Source: Pseudomonadota bacterium (lineage in GTDB: Bacteria > Desulfobacterota > Desulfobulbia > Desulfobulbales > SURF-16). From it: 37,922 nt of DNA. Below, piece by piece: positions 17,615 to 23,820 of this stretch (position 1 is the first letter of the stretch; the number at the start of each line of letters is the position of its first letter). A model generated the notes under the pieces. It made no database searches. It was not told where the DNA came from and worked only from the letters and a program-made list of their open reading frames with translations. Both the position numbers and the translations under genes were made by a program. The stretch is taken from the NCBI GenBank assembly GCA_018816555.1, contig JAHIVT010000143.1, forward strand, positions 1 to 37,922, written 5' to 3'.

Positions 17615-17774
17615 ATGCAGCCACTCGGGAGCCCTGAATGAATGTTGCGCGAAATCGCTGCTAGCCTGTTGTGCCGTGCCTTACGGCGACACGGCTGAAC
17701 ACTCTGTCTTTAGAAAATATCCTATTCGCTGTTCACTCAGGATTCCCACTAACCAAGCTGAAAACTAAGACCTA
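17615..17774. other. Intergenic sequence with a second hairpin
   Basis: Non-coding stretch downstream of the repeat-protein gene. It holds a GC-rich hairpin (GCCGTG 17673-17678 with CACGGC 17690-17695, inner GCC/GGC). I compared it by eye with the cyclic-di-GMP riboswitch pattern and saw no match. Confidence 0.4.
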
Positions 17775-18284
17775 TCAGCCCAGAATCATATTGACACTGA
17801 CCGTGCTGTAGTCCAGACAGGAGCCGTCTCTTAACCGATCCGGAACTCCGTCTCCTGTTCCGTCGCGCAGTTGATCTTGACCGTCAGATACAATAAATCT
17901 GCCGCTTACATCCGTGCTGTAATCCAGGCAGGAGCCGTCTCTTAACCGATCCGGAACTCCGTCTCCTGTTCCGTCGCGCAGTTGATCTTGACCGTCAGAT
18001 ACAATAAATCTGCCGCTTACATCCGTGCTGTAGTCCAGGCAGGAGCCGTCTCTTAACCGATCCGGAACTCCGTCTCCTGTTCCGTCGCGCAGTTGATCTT
18101 GACCGTCAGATACAATAAATCTGCCGCTCATATCCGTGCTGTAATCCAGGCAAGAGCCATCTTTAAGCTGTTGTTTATCTTTAATACAATCCCGGTCCCG
18201 GTCCTGGTCATCAGCAACTGCAGCACCTGGGAGAGTTACGAACATGAATGCCGTTGTCATGAGAATAGCTGTACGTTTAATCAT
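17775..18284 (-). CDS. Exported protein of tandem 37-residue TSP3-like repeats
   Basis: 169 residues. Sec signal peptide (MIKRTAILMTTAFMFVTLPG, cleavage near AVA-DD), then an acidic region and about 3.4 copies of a 37-residue repeat, RDGSCLDYSTDVSGRFIVSD plus GQDQLRDGTGDGVPDRL. The repeat contains DGTGDGVPD, which resembles the calcium-binding thrombospondin type 3 motif (DxDGDGVPD), and one cysteine per repeat. At DNA level the copies are 111 bp and almost identical, implying recent expansion. ATG 18284 follows AAGGCGG. I do not recognise a named family; a secreted or periplasmic calcium-binding or structural role is inference. It follows the sensory operon on the same strand and could be its target. 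Confidence 0.75.
   Translation of the reverse strand: MIKRTAILMTTAFMFVTLPGAAVADDQDRDRDCIKDKQQLKDGSCLDYSTDMSGRFIVSDGQDQLRDGTGDGVPDRLRDGSCLDYSTDVSGRFIVSDGQDQLRDGTGDGVPDRLRDGSCLDYSTDVSGRFIVSDGQDQLRDGTGDGVPDRLRDGSCLDYSTVSVNMILG
17821..18160. repeat. 111-bp near-identical tandem repeats (3+ copies)
   Basis: The word GAGCCGTCT recurs at 17821, 17932 and 18043, with a diverged copy (GAGCCATCT) at 18154: exactly 111 bp each time. The three downstream copies differ by only a few bases, and the fourth (5' end of the gene) is more diverged. All units are in frame. Confidence 0.9.
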
Positions 18285-18835
18285 CTGTTTATCCGCCTTA
18301 AAAATTGTCTTAGGTTAATTTCTTTGTGTTACCCGAACCATTCGGGTGCCCATACCGGGCATGCCATGCTGCCTTCAGCCCCCAACTACCTCATTTCAAG
18401 TATCTCCCCCATGCGATACTTCCGAGTGCCGACGCAGATCGAAAAAATAAAAATTGTGTTCTCCTCTTCCTCACCTCCTAGCCGAATTTGTCCGCTTCCT
18501 TGCCGGGCTCCAATGGCGGAAGGCGAACAGTCTTTTTGGGGGCGGCTGTTTCCGTAATTCATTGTTGATTTCCACCGGAATAAAAAGCATCAAACCGGTG
18601 AATTTTCACGTTGCCGCAAAAGCAAATCAGGATCTCCGGAGCCGCAGGTTTGGAACCATTCTTACGGAATTATTCTCAAACCCAAGAGGTCCTCGTCTGT
18701 ATGCAACAATACGCTGTTAAGGCCAGGGAAACAATCCGGCGAACTACTCAAGACTTAATCAGATTAACTACCTATTGACGGCTGAGTATTACTACCTAGA
18801 AGTGAGATAATGGCATGTTTTTAAAGGATTTTTCT
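18285..18835. other. 551-bp intergenic region upstream of the repeat-protein gene
   Basis: No credible gene on either strand. It contains a perfect hairpin ACCCGAA-CCA-TTCGGGT at 18331-18347 and, on the minus strand, an isolated TAGGAGGTGAGG at 18470-18481 without a good start. Its length suggests that the repeat-protein gene has its own promoter and regulatory region rather than being read through from the response regulator gene. Confidence 0.5.
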
Positions 18836-19498
18836 TTATTTGGTGGACAGAATGTAGCCCTTGTTCAGGGCATATTTTACCAGATTGGCGGTTTGTTTGA
18901 TGTTCAGCTTGCGCATGATATTGGCGCGATGATTTTCCACGGTGCGGATACTGATAAAGAGCAGATCGGCAATCTCCTTGTTGGAGATCCCCTCGGCAAT
19001 CAGCTTCAGGACTTCCCGTTCACGGGTGGTCAGAGGATCGGACAGGGAAGACATCTCCCCCTTGTGGGAGGCCTGCACCATATCAAAGGCAAATTCCCCG
19101 GACAGGAGCGGGGAGATGTAGCAGCCATTGTCCCTGATCTTTTCGATGGCGGCAAAGAGTTCCGTATCCGCATCTTCCTTGAGCAGATATCCTTCCGCTC
19201 CGGCTGACAGGGCGGAATAAACGTAATCCTTGTCCTTGTGCATGGTCAGGATCAATACCTTCACATCGGCGGAGATCATTTTAATTTCCCGGGTTGCCTC
19301 AAGCCCGCGAAGATGCGGCATGGAGATATCCAGAATCACCAGATCAGGGGTTCCCTGGCGTAAAAGATCAAGCAGCATAAGGCCATCGCTCGCCTCCCCG
19401 ACAACCTCAAGGTCCTCGACAGTTTCGAGAATATTCTTGATACCCTGACGGAACATGGCATGATCATCGGCCAGTACAATACGATACGGCGTCATCAT
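18836..19498 (-). CDS. NarL/FixJ-type response regulator
   Basis: 220 residues. Receiver domain (acidic pair Asp11-Asp12, phospho-acceptor Asp57 in VILDISMP, Thr in LILTMH, Lys in YLLKE), then a LuxR-type helix-turn-helix (LTTREREVLKLIAEG, SNKEIADLLFISIRTVENHR). It should be phosphorylated by the adjacent kinase and then bind DNA. Start: ATG 19498 has GAGG 7 nt upstream; a GTG at 19510 overlapping the kinase stop (GTGA) is the alternative and adds four residues. Third gene of a binding protein-kinase-regulator operon. Confidence 0.94.
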   Translation of the reverse strand: MMTPYRIVLADDHAMFRQGIKNILETVEDLEVVGEASDGLMLLDLLRQGTPDLVILDISMPHLRGLEATREIKMISADVKVLILTMHKDKDYVYSALSAGAEGYLLKEDADTELFAAIEKIRDNGCYISPLLSGEFAFDMVQASHKGEMSSLSDPLTTREREVLKLIAEGISNKEIADLLFISIRTVENHRANIMRKLNIKQTANLVKYALNKGYILSTK

Positions 19499-19506
19499 CG
19501 GTTTCC

Positions 19507-21303
19507 TCACTCATTTAAAGGAAGGGTAAAGCTGATTCTGGTGCCTGTCCCTTGACGGCTCCAGACATCGAGAGATCCTCCCAGCATGCGGACCCGCTCG
19601 TTCATGGCTGAGAGTCCCAGGCCATATTTAGCGTGGTCCCGCCCATAGGCATCCTGCACATCAAAACCCTGGCCGTCATCCTCCACCCGGAAGAAAAAAC
19701 TGTCCTTCTGCCTTCTGAGAGTGACCGCTACATGACTGGCTTTGGAGTGCTTTGCTATGTTGGTAAGACATTCCTGCACGATCCGGTACACGGTAATCTT
19801 CTGGTCACGGGAAAAAAGCCCGTCAAGCTCGGTCATATCCAGGGAACAGGTGATATTATAAAGCTTACCGGATGATTCCACAAGTCGGCGCACGGCGATA
19901 GTCAGCCCCAGATCCTCCAGAATAGAGGGACTGAGGTCCCGGGACAGGCGGCGGACGTTTTCCGTGACCTCATTGATGTAATTGATCACGGCATCACACT
20001 CTTTTTTGAGGCCTGTCTCAGCGTCGCCCCAGGTCCTCTGGATGGCCCGCACCTTGAGTTTCAGCACCATCAGCGACTGTCCCAGTTCGTCATGGAGTTC
20101 CACGGAAAGTCGCCTGCGTTCTTTTTCCTGGGCGGTAAGGATCTGGGCGGACAGGAAGCGGAGTTCCTTCTCGGACTGACGGAGCGCCTCCTCCGCCTTC
20201 CTGCGTTCGGTGATGTCACGGGCAATGCCGACGACTCCCTCTATTCCCCCCTCTTTATCTTTCAGTACAGCGGCTGAAAAAAGCATGGGCACACTGGTGT
20301 CATCCTTGGCCAGATAGTCTATTTCCAGATTAATAATTTTTTCTCCGGCGAGCACCTGCCGAAATCCCGATTCACTGAAAAATATCTCTTCCAGGGGAAG
20401 AATTTTATGTATATCCCGGCCGATCAGTTCATCCGCCTCATAGCCGAGAAGCTCACAGGTCGCCTTGTTCACGCTGCTGATCCTGGAATCCCGATCAAGC
20501 ACCACCAGGGTATCGTTCATGCTGCCGATAATGTTATCAACATAATCTCTGGAGATGGTCGTTTTCTGCAGATTCTCCGTCATTTCGTTAAAGGAATTGG
20601 CCAAAGCGCCGATCTCATCGTTTCTTCTGATGGTCAACCGGGTAATGAGATCGCCTGCGGCCACTTTGCCGGTGGCATCGGTTATCTTTTTGATCGGCGC
20701 AGCGATAAAGGCAGCCAGCAGATAGGCGGAAATACCGCCGATAAGAATGGTTACCACACCCATCAGGAAAATCTGTCGCCGAGCGCTGGCAATTTCCTTT
20801 TCAACCGCCATATAGGAATATCCCAGCCGGACCGTTCCCAAGCGGGCATCTTCAAGGGAAATGGGGGTATAGATATCGTAATAGTGTTCCCCGCTGTCAG
20901 GCAGGGATGCCTGGAAACTGCCATGTTTCTCGGACTTCATCGCCACGGCGGTCATGCTGTCCCGGTAGATTTTGCCGACTTCCTTCAGGTCACTGTGCAT
21001 CACCACCTTACCCTGCGGGTCAAGCAGGATGACGTAACGGACATAATCCTGCTCCATGGAGTGATTGACAAAACGGCGAAGAGTCGGCAGGTCGTTGCTT
21101 AACATGGGGCTGGTGGTAAATTTGGCCACATCGGCGGCTAGCGCCAATCCCCGTTTGCGCAACTCGCTTTCCAGGCTTTCCTTTTCCCGCATGGTGGTGA
21201 TAATACCGGTAACCACGACAATGATCACCACCAGACTTTCAATCAGCAGGGTAAGTTTGATGCGTAAGCTGAATTTCACCCATTGTTGCGGGTTGAGTTC
21301 CAT
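19507..21303 (-). CDS. Sensor histidine kinase, HAMP-PAS-HisKA_3 (NarX-like)
   Basis: 598 residues. Transmembrane helix ~16-38; periplasmic sensor of ~140 residues (single-Cache-like, YVILLDPQGKVVMHSDL); transmembrane helix ~178-200; HAMP ~201-253; PAS ~255-370 (NDTLVVLDRDSRISSVNKAT ... GIARDITERRKAEEAL); HisKA_3 with ERRRLSVELHDELGQSLM (His404); HATPase_c (DDGQGFDV, GLGLSAMNERV). It should phosphorylate the regulator encoded directly downstream (stop/start overlap). Encoded 7 nt after the PhnD-like binding protein, which is probably its ligand-sensing accessory. Confidence 0.93.
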   Translation of the reverse strand: MELNPQQWVKFSLRIKLTLLIESLVVIIVVVTGIITTMREKESLESELRKRGLALAADVAKFTTSPMLSNDLPTLRRFVNHSMEQDYVRYVILLDPQGKVVMHSDLKEVGKIYRDSMTAVAMKSEKHGSFQASLPDSGEHYYDIYTPISLEDARLGTVRLGYSYMAVEKEIASARRQIFLMGVVTILIGGISAYLLAAFIAAPIKKITDATGKVAAGDLITRLTIRRNDEIGALANSFNEMTENLQKTTISRDYVDNIIGSMNDTLVVLDRDSRISSVNKATCELLGYEADELIGRDIHKILPLEEIFFSESGFRQVLAGEKIINLEIDYLAKDDTSVPMLFSAAVLKDKEGGIEGVVGIARDITERRKAEEALRQSEKELRFLSAQILTAQEKERRRLSVELHDELGQSLMVLKLKVRAIQRTWGDAETGLKKECDAVINYINEVTENVRRLSRDLSPSILEDLGLTIAVRRLVESSGKLYNITCSLDMTELDGLFSRDQKITVYRIVQECLTNIAKHSKASHVAVTLRRQKDSFFFRVEDDGQGFDVQDAYGRDHAKYGLGLSAMNERVRMLGGSLDVWSRQGTGTRISFTLPLNE

Positions 21304-21310
21304 GCCTTCT

Positions 21311-22222
21311 TTATCGTCCTTTCACGGAAGCAGCGCTTCTATCTGATCTTTTTTCACCGATAAGTTCCCGCATTTCATCATAATGCTTATCCGTTGTCCG
21401 CTGAAATCCCCCCACTTCAGCAGAGTAAAGGATTTTGGCATGTTCAGGATTACTGTTGTTTAGTTTCAGCAAGGCACGGTCGAACTTGGCGATAAGCGCA
21501 GGGTCCAAGTCCTTGCGGGCGGCAAATACCCTGGTCGGCACCCATCTGGTGATGGCAATGATGTGAAGATCCTGGGCGTTGACCCCGAGTTCCCGCTGTT
21601 TTTTGGCATGCTCCCCAAGATAATGGTCGCACACCACTCCGGCATCAAAGGCCTTGAGAAACACATTGAAGAGGATATCCTCACAGCAGCCGCCATTGGC
21701 ATACATCGACAGATCTTTGTCAATGTCAATGCCGTTTTCTTCAAACAGCATTTTCGCCACCACCCATTTGGAGGCCGAAAGCTTGGAGCCGAACATGACG
21801 GACTTGCCGATCAGATCCTTCATTGTGTTAATATTGCTGTCCTTCCTGGCAACGATGGCGCCGGACTGGTAGATGCCTCCTTTCAGGCTGAGAGCCCGCA
21901 GCAGGGTCTTTTGGTCATAGAGCCCGGCAAATTTCACGTACACATTGGGGTCCTGGAAAACAAAATCGATATCTTTATTCATGATCTGGGCCTCGAATTC
22001 CGCGGCATCCGGGGGGAACACCAGTTTGATCTCCGTCCCGGTTTCCGCCTGCAGATAGGTGACCAGCGGATGGAATTTTTTAAAGCTCAGCACCTCGTCA
22101 CTGCAGGGTGAAACGGCGATAACAATCTTCTCTCCGTCCTCTTCGGCAGAACTTACGCCGGCCAGCAGGCAGAAAAAAAACATGAACACCCCAACTCTAT
22201 TAACCAATTTCCTGATCCCCAT
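21311..22222 (-). CDS. PhnD-like periplasmic binding protein, probably sensory
   Basis: 303 residues. Sec signal peptide, then a phosphate/phosphonate-type (PhnD) binding-protein domain: IVIAVSPCSDE, FHPLVTYLQAETGTEIKLVF, DIDFVFQDPNVYVKFA, GAIVARKDSNINTMKDLIGK, FDAGVVCDHYLGE. PhnD usually has an STSG loop and GxHDAA; here these read SKLSASKW and GGCCEDI, so the ligand is unlikely to be a simple phosphonate. The double Cys is striking. No permease or ATPase is nearby; instead it heads an operon with a kinase and a regulator, so it probably delivers ligand information to the kinase. ATG 22222 has GAGG with 7-nt spacing. Confidence 0.85.
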   Translation of the reverse strand: MGIRKLVNRVGVFMFFFCLLAGVSSAEEDGEKIVIAVSPCSDEVLSFKKFHPLVTYLQAETGTEIKLVFPPDAAEFEAQIMNKDIDFVFQDPNVYVKFAGLYDQKTLLRALSLKGGIYQSGAIVARKDSNINTMKDLIGKSVMFGSKLSASKWVVAKMLFEENGIDIDKDLSMYANGGCCEDILFNVFLKAFDAGVVCDHYLGEHAKKQRELGVNAQDLHIIAITRWVPTRVFAARKDLDPALIAKFDRALLKLNNSNPEHAKILYSAEVGGFQRTTDKHYDEMRELIGEKRSDRSAASVKGR

Positions 22223-22436
22223 ATTCAAACCTCTTTCAACTGATACAGCGAATTATCCTTACAGCTTTACTTACAAAAAATCTGTCTCCAACTATAACAC
22301 GTATTTCTCACCTGTATTGTTGCGATAAACCAAAAAATTTCCAATTTTAATGTATCATAAAATTTCCCGAAGATGTCCTCTTTTTCGTTGCCCTCCTTTT
22401 ACAACGGCATATGCAGGCTTTTCTCTCATAGACAAC

Positions 22437-22463
22437 CAAAATGAAAAATACCCTTCATTTTTG
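22437..22463. promoter_or_regulatory. Dyad CAAAATGAA-N8-TTCATTTTTG, possible activator site
   Basis: Inverted repeat of nine bases (one inserted T) about 115 bp upstream of the sigma-54-type promoter, the usual distance for an enhancer-binding protein site. Function is inferred from position only. Confidence 0.3.
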
Positions 22464-22577
22464 TCATGTTTGCTGCAAAATTGGCCGACTGTATTCCGCT
22501 TACCGTTGCTAGTTAATTCGCCGCACCAACACATTTAACATACTGATATTATAATAAATTGATTAAAATTTATACGT

Positions 22578-22593
22578 TGGCACTAGGTTTGCT
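22578..22593 (+). promoter_or_regulatory. Sigma-54 (RpoN) promoter candidate
   Basis: TGGCAC-TAGGT-TTGCT matches the -24/-12 consensus (TGGCAC-N5-TTGCW) at every defined position, with GG and GC exactly 12 bp apart. Predicted start near 22605, about 175 bp upstream of the first ModE-type gene. Confidence 0.55.
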
Positions 22594-22741
22594 ATCATTC
22601 TTTTTCAACATGGCCGAGTCAATTTTTTTTAACCGTCCTCCCGGATTTATTAAAAAATATGCTGAGCCAAATTCTGCGGCTGGTTCTGTGCTGTTACTCT
22701 GTTTATCGGTGCCAACCGCAGTAAGGTTTCGGCTTGTCATT

Positions 22742-22765
22742 CGTTATGTATATTATTATATATCG
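22742..22765. promoter_or_regulatory. ModE-box-like palindrome before the first ModE-type gene
   Basis: CGTTATGTA-TATTAT-TATATATCG: half sites related by dyad symmetry (7 of 9) with a 6-bp spacer, like the CGNTATATA-N6/7-TATATAACG pattern of E. coli ModE. It ends 15 bp before the ATG, so binding would block transcription or translation initiation (autorepression). Confidence 0.5.
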
Positions 22766-22780
22766 ACAAAAAGGAGAGAA

Positions 22781-23128
22781 ATGATGAAAAGAGCATGCAT
22801 GAAACCGCCAAGCTGCTGTGTGATTGTCGAACTGGAACAGGGAGCATTTCTGGGGTACCGAAGGGCCGTGCTGCTGGACGAGATCCAAAACCGTGGCTCG
22901 CTGTCGCAAGCAGCCAAAGCAGCCAAAATCCATCAGGAACATGCGCTTCATCTCCTGACCGAGATGAACGTTTCCTTCCATACCCCGCTGGTTTACTTTC
23001 AGGAAAACAGCATGGAAACCGACAGCGCCCGACTCACGGAGACGGGCAAAGAAATGGTCCGCTCCTACTGGAACAAATTTGCAAGCGCCTGGACATCCAT
23101 TACCGAGGAACGAAGCAAACATTATTAA
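22781..23128 (+). CDS. ModE-type winged helix-turn-helix protein, divergent (no molybdate domain)
   Basis: 115 residues. Matches the N-terminal DNA-binding domain of ModE: GAFLGYRRAVLLDEIQNRGS, SLSQAAKAAKIHQEHALHLL, then RLTETGKEMV. No MOP (molybdate-binding) domain follows. Compared with the second ModE-type protein (31447-31824), the recognition helix SYRHAWDLVDSMN reads HQEHALHLLTEMN, and the glycine-rich basic wing (GGRGGGGAK) is replaced by FQENSMETDSA. DNA specificity is therefore likely different or lost. ATG 22781 or 22784 (the latter has better spacing from AAGGAG). First gene of the uptake cluster, preceded by a ModE-like palindrome. Confidence 0.8.
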   Translation: MMKRACMKPPSCCVIVELEQGAFLGYRRAVLLDEIQNRGSLSQAAKAAKIHQEHALHLLTEMNVSFHTPLVYFQENSMETDSARLTETGKEMVRSYWNKFASAWTSITEERSKHY

Positions 23129-23164
23129 ACCATCATCCCGTAAACGACAACAAAGGAGATCGTT

Positions 23165-23656
23165 GTGAACTCTGAACTGAAATCCAGCAACAACAGGGAA
23201 TCCGGGCATAGTGCGGATTACGCACTTTGCATATGCGGCAGGGTGACAACGCCTCTGATGCTCGACATTAAAGAGCTTCGGGGCATGGAACCCGTGGAGA
23301 CGGATGAACTTCCCATGATTTGTGGTAACGGCGATCCCAAGGGCTGTATCGGTCGCTGCCGGGGCGTTCTGCTTTCAGACATTATCAACAGAGCCGATAT
23401 CCTGATAACAGGCCACAATGATACGCGGAAAATGTTCATCGTCGCCTCATCGGACGACGGGTACAAGGTGGTCTTTTCCTGGCAGGAGATCTTTAATACG
23501 CCGACAGGCGAAGGCATCATGGTCCTGCTTGAAAAAAACAGCAGGTCCCTTTATGACGAGCAGGGGGCGGTTGACCTTGTCTCAGCCCGGGATTTTCTGA
23601 CCGGACCGCGGTATGTCAGACAGCTCAAGACCATCGAAATCGTATTGATGGCTTAA
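23165..23656 (+). CDS. Small SUOX-fold (molybdopterin oxidoreductase-like) protein
   Basis: 163 residues. Resembles the stand-alone sulfite-oxidase/YedY-type molybdopterin-binding fold: CICGRVTTPLMLDIKELRGM, RGVLLSDIINRADI, IVASSDDGYKVVFSWQEI, GIMVLLEKNSRSL, FLTGPRYVRQLKTIEIVL. It is much shorter than catalytic family members, has no signal peptide, and the cofactor-cysteine region reads PMICGNGDPKGCIGRCRG (three Cys). Whether it binds molybdopterin, a metal or nothing is unknown. GTG start (23165) after AAAGGAGAT. Follows the ModE-type gene by 36 bp and probably shares its transcript. Confidence 0.65.
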   Translation: MNSELKSSNNRESGHSADYALCICGRVTTPLMLDIKELRGMEPVETDELPMICGNGDPKGCIGRCRGVLLSDIINRADILITGHNDTRKMFIVASSDDGYKVVFSWQEIFNTPTGEGIMVLLEKNSRSLYDEQGAVDLVSARDFLTGPRYVRQLKTIEIVLMA

Positions 23657-23667
23657 TTTTTTTTACA

Positions 23668-23695
23668 TTCGTTATTCTTTTTTGTATATAGCGAA
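23668..23695. promoter_or_regulatory. Second ModE-box-like palindrome, upstream of the receptor gene
   Basis: TTCGTTATTCT-TTTTTG-TATATAGCGAA: outer dyad TTCGYTAT/ATAGCGAA with a 6-bp spacer. It lies 12 bp after the SUOX-like stop and 125 bp before the receptor ATG. A further TATAGCGAA half site follows at 23703-23711. Confidence 0.45.
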
Positions 23696-23778
23696 ATATT
23701 CTATAGCGAAGACAGAATAGAAGAAAAATAGTTTCAACCAGCTGACCAGACTCGCTTATCTTTTATTTTTTTTATTTA

Positions 23779-23795
23779 TCGTTATGCATATATAA
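23779..23795. promoter_or_regulatory. TCGTTATGCATAT motif 42 bp upstream of the receptor start
   Basis: TCGTTATGCATAT (23779-23791) is identical in 12 of 13 positions to TCGTTATGTATAT at 22741-22753, which sits at nearly the same distance (40 bp) before the ModE-type gene. This suggests a shared regulator. Confidence 0.5.
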
Positions 23796-23820
23796 ACACA
23801 ACCATTGGGAGGTTTTCGTC

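Larger units (their letters stand above)
22223..22780. other. 558-bp AT-rich divergent intergenic region
   Basis: Lies between the PhnD-like gene (minus) and the first ModE-type gene (plus). No gene is supported: frames at 22350-22538 and an N-terminal extension of the ModE frame from 22559 have no ribosome binding site or family sequence. Contains a dyad CAAAATGAA / TTCATTTTTG at 22437-22463, a sigma-54-type promoter and a ModE-like palindrome (listed separately). Confidence 0.6.

Noticed and set aside
17573-17695. Cyclic-di-GMP riboswitch
   Set aside because: The hairpins lack the conserved GGGCAAAC-type and tetraloop-receptor elements; a terminator explains the main stem.
17821-18160. CRISPR-like array
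   Set aside because: The 111-bp repeats are contiguous, in frame and without unique spacers; they are protein-coding tandem repeats.
18454-18720. 88-codon frame between the regulator and the repeat-protein gene
   Set aside because: No ribosome binding site or similarity; composition typical of non-coding sequence.
22350-22538. 62-codon frame in the AT-rich region before the first ModE-type gene
   Set aside because: No ribosome binding site or conserved pattern.
22559-22780. N-terminal extension of the first ModE-type protein
   Set aside because: It would read through the sigma-54 promoter and the ModE-like palindrome; a strong AAGGAG precedes the internal ATG, where family similarity begins soon after.
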